Shown piece after piece: positions 1 through 5,906 of a stretch of DNA of 8,347 nucleotides. Position 1 is the stretch's first letter. Each line of letters begins with the position of its first letter. Both the position numbers and the translations under genes were made by a program. The DNA comes from Pseudomonadota bacterium (GTDB lineage Bacteria; Pseudomonadota; Gammaproteobacteria; Xanthomonadales; Rhodanobacteraceae). The notes beneath the pieces are model-generated. The model was not told the origin of the DNA. It ran no database searches and was given only the letters and a program-made list of their open reading frames with translations. The stretch spans positions 1 to 8,347 of the forward strand of contig JAJYMF010000283.1 in the NCBI GenBank assembly GCA_021787175.1, in the 5' to 3' direction.

Positions 1-580
1 GCACCATCAGCTGCACGCCGGCGGAGAGGAACACCTCCTCGTGGGCGAAACCGTGGTGCACGCGGTAGGCGATCGCGCGGTCGTTGTACAGCGAGGCGAA
101 GACTTCCTTGACCTTGAGGATCACCGCATCCGCGCCGGTGACGTTGAGGAAGGTCTCCTGCTGACCGGCGAACGACGCGTCCGGAAGATCCTCGGCGGTG
201 GCCGAGGAGCGCACCGCCACCGCCACCTCGCCACCGCCGGACTGCGCGCACAGCTGCGCATAGGCGTCGCGTACGGCGCGGTCGAACTCGGGCAGCAGCG
301 GCGTCTCGATCAGCCAGCCGCGGATGTCCTGTCCGGCCGCCGTCAGTGCGGCCACGTCCTCGACGTCGACCGTGGCCAGGCGCTGCCGGATGCGCTCGGC
401 CAGGCCGCTCTGGGCGATGAACTGCCGGAACGCATGCGCAGTCGTGGCGAAGCCGCCGGGCACCGACACGCCCAGGCCGGCGAGATGGCCGATCATCTCG
501 CCCAGCGAGGCGTTCTTGCCGCCGACGCGGCCGAGATCGGACATGCGCAGTTCGTGCAGCCAAAGCACCAGGTCGTTCAA
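1..580 (-). CDS. ppsA: Phosphoenolpyruvate synthase, N-terminal part (cut by window edge)
   Basis: PEP synthase converts pyruvate and ATP to phosphoenolpyruvate, AMP and phosphate in the cytoplasm for gluconeogenesis. The 193 visible residues are the start of the ATP-binding PEP/pyruvate-binding domain: GGKNASLGEM at residues 20-29, VSVPGGFATTAHAF at 38-51, and the nucleotide-binding RSSATAEDLPDASFAGQQ at 124-141. I chose the TTG at 580 as start. It gives the family N-terminus (MNDLVLWLHELRMSDLGRVGGK, as in E. coli PpsA) and has GGAG 6 nt upstream; an internal ATG at 544 would cut off the conserved Trp-Leu segment. The phosphohistidine and PEP-binding domains lie beyond position 1. The gene is divergent from ppsR, the regulator of this enzyme. 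The family assignment is near certain; the start is likely. Confidence 0.95.
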   Translation of the reverse strand, partial: MNDLVLWLHELRMSDLGRVGGKNASLGEMIGHLAGLGVSVPGGFATTAHAFRQFIAQSGLAERIRQRLATVDVEDVAALTAAGQDIRGWLIETPLLPEFDRAVRDAYAQLCAQSGGGEVAVAVRSSATAEDLPDASFAGQQETFLNVTGADAVILKVKEVFASLYNDRAIAYRVHHGFAHEEVFLSAGVQLMV

Positions 581-597
581 GGGGATCTCCGGTCGCG

Positions 598-615
598 GCG
601 GGCTGGAAAGCCCGC
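598..615. promoter_or_regulatory. Palindrome between ppsA and ppsR
   Basis: GCGGGCT (598-604) and AGCCCGC (609-615) form a perfect 7-bp inverted repeat around GGAA. It covers the predicted ppsA transcription start (about 610) and lies just downstream of the -10. No T-run follows, so it does not look like a terminator. A repressor operator or a hairpin at the 5' end of the ppsA leader are both possible. It does not resemble a known site that I can name. Confidence 0.35.
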
Positions 616-616
616 T

Positions 617-645
617 ATTGTCCGGCCCGCAGCGGAGCGAAACAA
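617..645 (-). promoter_or_regulatory. Probable sigma-70 promoter of ppsA
   Basis: Read on the minus strand, TTGTTT (645-640) and GACAAT (622-617) are separated by 17 bp, placing a start of transcription near 610, about 30 nt before the TTG start codon. The match is moderate and was found by eye. The -10 overlaps a plus-strand TATTGT (616-621) that could serve ppsR, but that one lacks a good -35. Confidence 0.5.
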
Positions 646-695
646 GCGCGCGTCGTGTCGCACGCGCGATGTCCTCACGTGATCAGGAGACGTCC

Positions 696-1511
696 ATGCG
701 GCGCACGGTGTTCTACGTTTCCGACTCCACCGGCATCACCGCCGAGACCATCGGCCACAGCATCCTGACCCAGTTCGACGGCGTCGATTTCGACACCCAC
801 CGCATCCCCTTCGTCGACAGCGCCGACAAGGCGCAGGCGGCGGCGCTGCGGATCAAGTCGGAATACGCGCGCTCGGGCCAGCGCCCGATCGTGGTCAACA
901 CCGTGGTCGAGCCGGCGCTGACCGAGCTGCTGGCCGGCAGCGGCGCCCTGATGCTGGACGTGTTCGCGCCCTTCATCGCGCCGCTGGAGTCCGAACTGGG
1001 CTCCAAGCGCCGGCCGGCGGTCAATCGCGCGCATGGTCTGGTCGATTTCGCCCGCTACGAGGCGCGCATCAACGCCACCAACTACGCGCTGACCCACGAC
1101 GACGGCATCGACGTCAACTACGCCGAAGCCGACCTGATCCTGGTCGGCGTGTCGCGCTCGGGCAAGACGCCCACGTGTCTCTACATGGCGCTGCACTTCG
1201 GCGTCAGCGCCGGCAACTACCCGCTGACCGAGGACGACCTCGACAAGCTCGAACTGCCGGCGCGGCTGCGGCCCTACCGCGCGCGCCTGTTCGGGCTGAC
1301 CATCGAGGCCGAGCGGCTGGCGCAGATCCGCGAGCAGCGTCGTCCGGGCAGCGCCTACGCCACGCTGGCGCAGTGCCGCAAGGAGCTGGCTCAGGCCGAC
1401 AAGCTGTTCCGGCGCGAGAACATTCCGGTGCTCAACACCACGCACACCTCGATCGAGGAGATCGCCAGCAAGATCTTCGCCCAGTTCGGTATCGAGCGGC
1501 ATCTGTTCTGA
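696..1511 (+). CDS. ppsR: PEP synthase regulatory protein PpsR (bifunctional kinase/pyrophosphorylase)
   Basis: PpsR-family proteins inactivate PEP synthase by ADP-dependent phosphorylation of a threonine next to its catalytic histidine, and reactivate it by phosphate-dependent dephosphorylation. The 271-residue product is close to the usual length (about 270-280). It shows the N-terminal RRTVFYVSDSTGITAETIG, the central P-loop-like GVSRSGKTPT at 151-160 followed by LYMALHFGVSAGNYPL, and the C-terminal TTHTSIEEIASKI at 248-260. The ATG at 696 is preceded by AGGAGA with a good spacing; upstream in-frame codons back to 324 lie inside the ppsA antisense region and are not coding. Its divergent placement beside ppsA fits its role. 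Family certainty is very high. Confidence 0.96.
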   Translation: MRRTVFYVSDSTGITAETIGHSILTQFDGVDFDTHRIPFVDSADKAQAAALRIKSEYARSGQRPIVVNTVVEPALTELLAGSGALMLDVFAPFIAPLESELGSKRRPAVNRAHGLVDFARYEARINATNYALTHDDGIDVNYAEADLILVGVSRSGKTPTCLYMALHFGVSAGNYPLTEDDLDKLELPARLRPYRARLFGLTIEAERLAQIREQRRPGSAYATLAQCRKELAQADKLFRRENIPVLNTTHTSIEEIASKIFAQFGIERHLF

Positions 1512-1595
1512 GCGGCGACCGGCCGGCGGCCGCGCCGATGCTGATGGCCGATAATCCGTCCGCCGATTGCACTCGAAGAGCGTTTTTCGACGCCC

Positions 1596-1604
1596 TGCTA
1601 AGCT
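1596..1604 (+). promoter_or_regulatory. Extended -10 promoter giving a possibly leaderless DUF1249 transcript
   Basis: TGCTAAGCT (1596-1604) matches an extended -10 (TGnTAnnnT). The A of the ATG at 1611 is the seventh base after it, the expected start of transcription, and no Shine-Dalgarno sequence is visible before that ATG. A second -10-like GATAAT lies at 1550-1555. Neither has a convincing -35. Confidence 0.35.
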
Positions 1605-1610
1605 CGGGCC

Positions 1611-2090
1611 ATGCTGGCCGATCGCACAACCGCCGCCGCGCTGCTGCCTGGACGCTTCGAGCTGCTGATGGGGCTGTACGCGGAGAACTATCATCGCCTG
1701 GCGCGGCTGTTCGCGCCGCGGCAGCTGGCGGTGGGGCGTTACGTGTCCGACGTCGACGATGGTCTCGACGTGCATCTCGAGGTGCAGGCGCGGCATCCCT
1801 ACACGATCGAGCTGGAGCTGACCTACGACCTGCGCGACGCCGACACCGGCCTGCGCGCGCCGTCGGCGCAGATCCGCATGTACACCGACGCGCACGTCGC
1901 CGAGGTGCTGCACTGCCACCCCGGGCGGCGACTGTGGCAGGTGCTGGGTCCGTTCCCGCCGCCGCGCACGGTGCTGCAGCACCGCATGCGCATGGCGAGT
2001 TTTCTCAGCCGCTGGCTGGAATATCTGGTCGAGCAGGGCCACTCGGCGGGGACGCTGGTGCGCGCCGTCGACGCCGCGGCGAACCCCTGA
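1611..2090 (+). CDS. DUF1249 (YqiB-type) protein of unknown function
   Basis: The 159-residue product resembles the DUF1249 family (E. coli YqiB, about 140 residues). The recognisable order is an N-terminal FELLMGLYAENYHRLARL (16-33), a central segment ending in IRMYTDAHVAEVLHC (about 88-102), and LQHRMRMASFLSRWLEYLVEQGH (122-144), which matches the Q/R-rich FLxxWLxYxxxxG end of the family. There is no signal peptide or membrane segment, so it is probably cytoplasmic. The ATG at 1611 fits the family start, although no ribosome binding site precedes it. It lies 99 bp after ppsR and converges on the tRNA operon. The molecular function is not known to me. Confidence 0.85.
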   Translation: MLADRTTAAALLPGRFELLMGLYAENYHRLARLFAPRQLAVGRYVSDVDDGLDVHLEVQARHPYTIELELTYDLRDADTGLRAPSAQIRMYTDAHVAEVLHCHPGRRLWQVLGPFPPPRTVLQHRMRMASFLSRWLEYLVEQGHSAGTLVRAVDAAANP

Positions 2091-2096
2091 AGCACA

Positions 2097-2123
2097 AGGC
2101 CCGTTCGCGGCGGGGGCGGGCCT
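2097..2123 (+). terminator. GC hairpin after the DUF1249 gene
   Basis: AGGCCCG (2097-2103) and CGGGCCT (2117-2123) can pair around a 13-nt loop, starting 7 bp after the DUF1249 stop codon. TGAAACGAAC follows, so there is no clear T-run for the plus strand. Its core CCCGTTCGCGGCGGG (2100-2114) is nearly repeated in the next hairpin. Confidence 0.4.
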
Positions 2124-2130
2124 GAAACGA

Positions 2131-2155
2131 ACAAGCCCGCTCGCGGCGGGCTTGT
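2131..2155 (-). terminator. Terminator of the tRNA operon
   Basis: ACAAGCCCGC (2131-2140) and GCGGGCTTGT (2146-2155) form a perfect 10-bp stem with a 5-nt loop. Read on the minus strand it lies 6 bp after the CCA end of tRNA-Asp and is followed by TCGTTTC, a modest T-rich tail. It is therefore best assigned to the tRNA operon, though it may also stop transcription arriving from the DUF1249 gene. Confidence 0.75.
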
Positions 2156-2161
2156 GGTGAA

Positions 2162-2238
2162 TGGCGGAGCGGACGGGACTCGAACCCGCGACCTCCGGCG
2201 TGACAGGCCGGCATTCTAACCAACTGAACTACCGCTCC
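2162..2238 (-). tRNA. tRNA-Asp (GTC)
   Basis: The minus strand folds as a 77-nt tRNA. The acceptor stem GGAGCGG/CCGCTCC is perfect, the discriminator is G and CCA is encoded. The D arm contains AGTTCAGTTGGTTAGAAT, the anticodon loop CTGTCAC carries GTC, and the T arm has GGTTCGAGTCC. It closely matches gammaproteobacterial tRNA-Asp. It is the last gene of the operon, 61 bp after tRNA-Glu. Confidence 0.97.
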
Positions 2239-2272
2239 GCGCTTTGACTGCTCGTGTTGCCTTGTTCCTGCG

Positions 2273-2291
2273 CGCGGCATCCGCTGCCGCG
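2273..2291 (-). other. Hairpin in the tRNA-Glu to tRNA-Asp spacer
   Basis: CGCGGCA (2273-2279) and TGCCGCG (2285-2291) form a perfect 7-bp stem with a 5-nt loop, 8 bp after the CCA of tRNA-Glu in the 61-bp spacer. With no T-run after it, it is more likely a processing or structural element of the tRNA precursor than a terminator. Confidence 0.4.
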
Positions 2292-2299
2292 TGACCACG

Positions 2300-2375
2300 T
2301 GGCGTCCCCACGGGGATTCGAACCCCGGTCGCCACCGTGAAAGGGTGATGTCCTAGGCCTCTAGACGATGGGGAC
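2300..2375 (-). tRNA. tRNA-Glu (TTC)
   Basis: A 76-nt tRNA on the minus strand has acceptor stem GTCCCCA/TGGGGAC, D arm CGTCTAGAGGCCTAGGACA, anticodon loop CTTTCAC with TTC, T arm GGTTCGAATCC and encoded CCA. The GTCCCC start and the D-arm sequence are typical of tRNA-Glu. It is the middle gene of the operon, 8 bp after tRNA-Ala. Confidence 0.97.
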
Positions 2376-2383
2376 TTGAAGGG

Positions 2384-2459
<76 letters not shown>

Positions 2460-2476
2460 CACGCTGGAAGCCGAAA

Positions 2477-2505
2477 AGATTACGGGGGGTGCGCGGAGGC
2501 GTCAA
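2477..2505 (-). promoter_or_regulatory. Promoter of the tRNA Ala-Glu-Asp operon
   Basis: On the minus strand TTGACG (2505-2500) and TAATCT (2482-2477) are 17 bp apart, close to the sigma-70 consensus. Just upstream, AACAAAAAAGC (about 2516-2506) could act as an UP element. The predicted start near 2470 is about 11 bp before the tRNA-Ala 5' end. Confidence 0.75.
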
Positions 2506-2583
2506 GCTTTTTTGTTCGCCGGGCGCGATCGATGGGCACGTGAATCGCGGCTGCACGGCAGTTCGCGGGCGGCCCGCTGCCGT

Positions 2584-2612
2584 TTGCCAATCGTAAGGTG
2601 GTCCCGCACAAT
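2584..2612 (+). promoter_or_regulatory. Promoter of the FKBP isomerase gene
   Basis: TTGCCA (2584-2589) and CACAAT (2607-2612) are separated by 17 bp and lie 62 bp before the ATG at 2675. The -35 is a good match and the -10 a fair one. Confidence 0.55.
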
Positions 2613-2674
2613 GGCTGCCCGCGCTCGCGCACGGCGTGCCGCGCGCGTTCGCCCATCCACATGAGGAATATCGA

Positions 2675-3418
2675 ATGTCGAAGATTCTGCGTCCCACGCT
2701 GCTCGCGGCGGTGATGTCCGCGACGCTGGGCCTGACCGCGGTCGCGCATGCGGCCGAGCCGGCGCTGACCACCGAGAAGGCCAAGAACAGCTATGTCGTC
2801 GGCATGGATCTCGGCAACCAGTTGCCGCCGATCGTGCGCGAGGAGCTCGATCCCGCCATCGTGGCGCGCGCGCTGCAGACAGTGCTCGCCGGACAGAAGC
2901 CGGCGATGAGCGAAGCCGAAGCCAAGACCGTGCGCGAGGCCTTCATGGCCAAGCTGCAGGCCAAGGCCAAGGTCGAGCAGACCAAGATGGCGGCCAAGAA
3001 CGAAGCCGACGGCGCGGCCTTCCTGGCCAAGAACAAGACCCGCCCCGGCGTGAAGACCCTGCCGGACGGCCTGCAGTACGAAGTGCTGCAGATGGGCACC
3101 GGCCCCAAGCCGACCGCCAACGAGACCGTGCAGGTCAACTACACCGGCACCTTCATCAACGGGCAGAAGTTCGACGCCTCCGCCGACCACGGCGGCCCGG
3201 CCTCGATTCCGCTGGGCAACGTCATTCCCGGCTTCCGCGAGGGCGTGATGCTGATGCCGGTGGGCAGCAAGTTCAAGCTGTTCATCCCCGGCAACCTGGC
3301 TTACGGCGCCACGCCGCCGCCGGGAACCCTGCCGCCCAACGCCACGCTGGTGTTCGACATCGAGTTGCTGAAGGCGATGCCGACTCCGGCCGAGCCGGCG
3401 GCGCCCGCCGGCAAGTAA
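2675..3418 (+). CDS. Periplasmic FKBP-type peptidyl-prolyl isomerase (FkpA/Mip-like)
   Basis: The enzyme should catalyse cis-trans isomerisation of prolyl bonds and assist folding of exported proteins. The 247-residue product starts with a signal peptide, with probable cleavage after AHA at residue 26. A helical, Lys/Ala-rich dimerisation domain of the FKBP_N type follows at about 30-118. The FKBP catalytic domain spans about 130-235, with VNYTG (Tyr156), FDAS (Asp167), NVIPGF (182-187), LAYG (Tyr210) and LVFDIELL (225-232). The position that is usually Trp at the base of the pocket (VIPGW) is Phe187 here. The tail is Pro/Ala-rich. The ATG at 2675 has AGGA 7 nt upstream. The gene is monocistronic, with its own promoter and terminator. 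FkpA or Mip are equally suitable names. Confidence 0.92.
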   Translation: MSKILRPTLLAAVMSATLGLTAVAHAAEPALTTEKAKNSYVVGMDLGNQLPPIVREELDPAIVARALQTVLAGQKPAMSEAEAKTVREAFMAKLQAKAKVEQTKMAAKNEADGAAFLAKNKTRPGVKTLPDGLQYEVLQMGTGPKPTANETVQVNYTGTFINGQKFDASADHGGPASIPLGNVIPGFREGVMLMPVGSKFKLFIPGNLAYGATPPPGTLPPNATLVFDIELLKAMPTPAEPAAPAGK

Positions 3419-3437
3419 GCCGGACGCACGTCGGAAG

Positions 3438-3473
3438 CGGGGCGCGGAGCGATCCGCGCCCCGTTTTCTTTTT
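3438..3473 (+). terminator. Intrinsic terminator after the FKBP gene
   Basis: CGGGGCGCGGA (3438-3448) and TCCGCGCCCCG (3453-3463) form a perfect 11-bp stem with a GCGA loop, followed by TTTTCTTTTT (3464-3473). It starts 19 bp after the stop codon and is a textbook rho-independent terminator for the plus strand. Confidence 0.95.
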
Positions 3474-3493
3474 GCACCTCGGCGCCGGCGTGC

Positions 3494-3522
3494 TGGCTGC
3501 TGTCATTGCCGCCGCCTAGAAT
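3494..3522 (+). promoter_or_regulatory. Probable promoter of the ugd-slyX-DUF2058 unit
   Basis: TAGAAT (3517-3522) is a near-consensus -10, 49 bp before the ATG of UDP-glucose dehydrogenase. At 17 bp upstream is only a weak -35-like TGGCTG (3494-3499). Its position just after the FKBP terminator supports a new transcription unit starting here. Confidence 0.5.
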
Positions 3523-3571
3523 CGACGGCCGCGATTCGCCGCGGGTCCACCTTTCGCATTCCGGAGCGTCC

Positions 3572-4912
3572 ATGCGCGTCACCCTGTTCGGCACCGGTTA
3601 CGTCGGCCTGGTCACCGGCGCCTGTCTCGCCGAGATGGGCAACGACGTGCTCTGCATCGATGTCGATGCGGCCAAGGTCGCGCGGCTCGAGCGCGGCGAG
3701 GTGCCGATCTTCGAGCCCGGCCTGGCGCCGCTGGTAGTGCGCAACCACGCTGCGGGAAGGCTGCGCTTCGGCACCGACGCCGCGGCCGGCGTGGCCCACG
3801 GCGAACTGCTGTTCATCGCCGTCGGCACGCCACCGGACGAGGACGGCAGCGCGGACCTCAGCCACGTGCTGGACGTGGCGCGCAGCATCGGCCGCCATCT
3901 CGACCGCTACGTAGTGGTCGTCAACAAGTCGACCGTGCCGGTGGGCACGGCCGATCGCGTGCGCGCCGCCATCGACGAGGAATTGACCTCGCGCGACGCA
4001 CGCGTCGCATTCGACGTCGCCTCCAATCCCGAATTCCTCAAGGAGGGCGATGCGGTCAACGACTGCCTGCGCCCCGACCGCATCATCGTCGGCAGCGACA
4101 GCGCGCGTGCCATCGCGCTGCTGAAGGCGCTCTACGCGCCGTTCAACCGCAACCACGAGCGCATCGTGCTGATGGACGCGCGTTCGGCCGAACTGACCAA
4201 GTACGCCGCCAACGCGATGCTGGCGACCAAGATCAGCTTCATGAACGAGATCGCCAACATCGCCGAGCAGGTGGGTGCCGACGTCGAACTGGTGCGCCAG
4301 GGCATCGGCGCCGATCCGCGCATCGGCTACCACTTCATCTATCCCGGCGCCGGCTACGGCGGTTCGTGCTTTCCCAAGGACGTGCAGGCGCTGGAACGCA
4401 GCGCGCAGGCGCACGGTTATCCGGCGCGCCTGCTGGCCGCGGTCGAGGCGGTCAATGCCGACCAGAAGGGCAGGCTGTTCGCGCTGATTTCGCGGCATTT
4501 CGGTGGCGCGCTGCGCGGGCGGACGATCGCGGTGTGGGGGCTGGCCTTCAAGCCCAACACCGACGATCTGCGCGAAGCGCCCAGCCGCCGCCTGCTCGAG
4601 CAGCTGTGGGCGGCCGGTGCGCGCGTGCGCGCCTTCGATCCCGAGGCGATGGATGCGGCGCGGCAGCTCTACGGCGCGCGCGCCGATCTCGAACTCTGCG
4701 CCGACCCGCACGCGGCCCTGGCCGGTGCCGACGCGCTGGCCCTGGTCACCGAGTGGAAAATCTTCCGCAGCCCCGACTTCGCGCGCGTGCGCGTCCAGCT
4801 GCGCGAGCCGGTGGTGTTCGACGGCCGCAACGTCTGGGAGCCGGCGGTGGTCGAAGCAGCCGGGTTGGCCTACTACGGCATCGGCCGCGGCCGGTCGCTG
4901 GCGCGGAGCTGA
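3572..4912 (+). CDS. ugd: UDP-glucose 6-dehydrogenase
   Basis: The enzyme oxidises UDP-glucose to UDP-glucuronate with two NAD+, supplying precursors for capsule, exopolysaccharide or lipid A modification. The 446-residue product has the full three-part structure. The N-terminal NAD-binding fold has GTGYVGLVTGACLAEMGN (7-24), TVPVGTADRV (121-130) and ASNPEFLKEGDAVND (150-164). The central helical part has ELTKYAANAMLATKISFMNE (207-226, with Lys220), and GYGGSCFPKD (261-270) holds the catalytic Cys266 and Asp270. The C-terminal UDP-binding part has GLAFKPNTDDLREAPS (323-338). GGAG before the ATG at 3572 sets the start. It stops 2 bp before slyX. No polysaccharide gene cluster surrounds it, so its downstream use cannot be inferred. 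Confidence 0.97.
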   Translation: MRVTLFGTGYVGLVTGACLAEMGNDVLCIDVDAAKVARLERGEVPIFEPGLAPLVVRNHAAGRLRFGTDAAAGVAHGELLFIAVGTPPDEDGSADLSHVLDVARSIGRHLDRYVVVVNKSTVPVGTADRVRAAIDEELTSRDARVAFDVASNPEFLKEGDAVNDCLRPDRIIVGSDSARAIALLKALYAPFNRNHERIVLMDARSAELTKYAANAMLATKISFMNEIANIAEQVGADVELVRQGIGADPRIGYHFIYPGAGYGGSCFPKDVQALERSAQAHGYPARLLAAVEAVNADQKGRLFALISRHFGGALRGRTIAVWGLAFKPNTDDLREAPSRRLLEQLWAAGARVRAFDPEAMDAARQLYGARADLELCADPHAALAGADALALVTEWKIFRSPDFARVRVQLREPVVFDGRNVWEPAVVEAAGLAYYGIGRGRSLARS

Positions 4913-4914
4913 GC

Positions 4915-5124
4915 ATGGACGCGCTGGATCGCCTCGCCGAGCTGGAAGTTCGCATGACCTTTCTGGACGAGGCCGTGGGCGGACTGCTGCGCGCCGACGC
5001 CGAGCGCAGCGTGCGGCTGGATCTGCTCGAGCGCGCCGTACGCGAGTTGCGCAGCGAACTGGCGGCGGTGCGCGTTGCACTCGGTGCCGACACCCACCTC
5101 GAACCGCCGCCGCCACATTACTGA
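4915..5124 (+). CDS. slyX: SlyX family protein
   Basis: This small 69-residue protein is almost entirely one predicted coiled-coil helix (about 1-57, with leucine-rich heptads such as LDLLERAVRELRSEL). It ends in the conserved SlyX tail PPPPHY (64-69). E. coli SlyX is about 72 residues with the same PPPHY end; its function is not established. The ATG at 4915 lies 2 bp after the ugd stop, so translation is probably coupled to ugd. The DUF2058 gene starts 9 bp after its stop. The slyX placement right behind ugd looks like operon packing and not a functional tie. Confidence 0.9.
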   Translation: MDALDRLAELEVRMTFLDEAVGGLLRADAERSVRLDLLERAVRELRSELAAVRVALGADTHLEPPPPHY

Positions 5125-5133
5125 GAACCGGGC

Positions 5134-5754
5134 ATGAGCGAATCCCTGCGTGATCAGCTGCTGAAGAGCGGGTTGGTCCAGACCCGGCGCGACGACAAGC
5201 CGCGCGACAGCCGATCGCGGGAAGGCCCATCGCGTGACGTTCAGTCGCGTCAGGACCGGCCGCGCGACGACAAGCCGCGCGAGCAGCGCCCTGCGCGGCA
5301 AGGCGAGCCGACATCCAGCTCTGCCCGCCGCAAGACCGCCCCGCGTGCGGCGTCGGCCGAGATCGACCTGGCCAAGGCCTACGCCCTGCGCGCCCAGCAG
5401 GAGCGCGACGAGCGCGCGCGCGCCGAACGCGAGGCTGCCGCCAAGGCGCAGGAACGCAAGGCGCAGCGACAGAAGCTGCATGCGCTGCTCGAGGGCCGGG
5501 CGCTCAATCGCGCGGACGCCGAGCACGCACGGCATTTCGAATACGGCGGCAAGATTCGTCGCGTCTACGTCAGCGCCGAGCAGCTGCGTGAGGTCAACGA
5601 CGGCGCGCTGGGCGTGGTCCAGTGCGAGGGCCGCTATCTGCTGGTGCCGCGCGCGCTGGCCGAGGAAGTGCTCGGCTTCGCGCCGGCGGCGGTGGCGCTG
5701 CTGGCCGAGCCGGGCAGCGCCGCGGACGACGTGGCGATCGAACCGGTCGCCTAG
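5134..5754 (+). CDS. DUF2058 (YaiL-type) protein
   Basis: The 206-residue product fits the DUF2058 family (E. coli YaiL, often labelled nucleoprotein or polynucleotide-associated). Visible parts are the family start SLRDQLLKSGLV (4-15), a Ser/Arg/Asp/Pro-rich disordered stretch (16-75), and a charged helix, probably a coiled coil (78-118). A C-terminal globular part contains NRADAEHARHFEYGGKIRRV (125-144) and the YLLVPRALAEEVL segment (168-180). RDDKPR occurs at 19-24 and again at 44-49 because of an in-frame DNA repeat. The high Arg content fits nucleic acid binding, but no catalytic motif is visible. The start at 5134 has a weak ribosome binding site. The TAG stop lies in the probable target site of the repeat element that follows. 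Confidence 0.85.
   Translation: MSESLRDQLLKSGLVQTRRDDKPRDSRSREGPSRDVQSRQDRPRDDKPREQRPARQGEPTSSSARRKTAPRAASAEIDLAKAYALRAQQERDERARAEREAAAKAQERKAQRQKLHALLEGRALNRADAEHARHFEYGGKIRRVYVSAEQLREVNDGALGVVQCEGRYLLVPRALAEEVLGFAPAAVALLAEPGSAADDVAIEPVA
5187..5282 (+). repeat. Direct repeat inside the DUF2058 gene
   Basis: A 21-bp sequence at 5187-5207 recurs exactly at 5262-5282. The shared core is CGACGACAAGCCGCGCGA. The 75-bp period equals 25 codons, so both copies encode RDDKPR in the same frame within the disordered Arg-rich segment. It suggests a partial tandem duplication whose intervening part has since diverged. Confidence 0.8.
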
Positions 5755-5906
5755 GGAAGGTCTGAACAAGTTCAGACCTTCCTCAAGCCATGGATGGCTT
5801 GTCGCGCATCGAGCACGCAAGTGCTTGATGCGGCGTAGCCGAGTCCGGACCTGCGCCGGACTCGGCGCCCTCTGACAAGTCCAGGATGGACTTGTTCAGA
5901 GGTTCC
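5755..5906. mobile_element. MITE-like palindromic element with five hairpins
   Basis: The left end (5755-5773, GGAAGGTCTGAACAAGTTC) and the reverse complement of the right end (5888-5906, GGAACCTCTGAACAAGTCC) match at 16 of 19 positions. CTAG (5751-5754) and TTAG (5907-5910) flank the element. Inside are five stem-loops. H1 is 5755-5767/5770-5782, 13 bp. H2 is 5784-5791/5794-5801, 8 bp. H3 is 5805-5816/5821-5832, 12 bp with one G-T pair and a GCAA loop. H4 is 5838-5848/5856-5866, 11 bp. H5 is 5869-5882/5888-5902, 14 bp with one bulged T. No protein is encoded. From memory, IS5-group elements have ends like GGAAGGTGCGAATAAG and target YTAR sites, which fits. The mobile origin is inferred. Confidence 0.7.

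Noticed and set aside
41..682. 213-codon plus-strand frame over the ppsA region
   Set aside because: The minus strand encodes unmistakable PEP synthase motifs here; the plus frame has no recognisable motif.
675..2042. 455-codon open frame on the minus strand opposite ppsR and the DUF1249 gene
   Set aside because: It overlaps two recognisable plus-strand genes and shows the same compositional shadow pattern, with no domain of its own.
2661..2663. ATG at 2661 as the start of the FKBP gene
   Set aside because: It is out of frame with the FKBP gene and overlaps its ribosome binding site; the ATG at 2675 starts a normal signal peptide.
3503..5314. 603-codon open frame on the minus strand opposite ugd and slyX
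   Set aside because: It is antisense to clearly conserved genes. Its translation is rich in Arg, Ala, His and Gln with no family motif, as expected of an antisense frame in GC-rich DNA.
5755..5906. Five-hairpin block as a CRISPR array or an intrinsic terminator
   Set aside because: The stems differ in sequence and there are no evenly spaced direct repeats with spacers. No T-run follows any stem on either strand.
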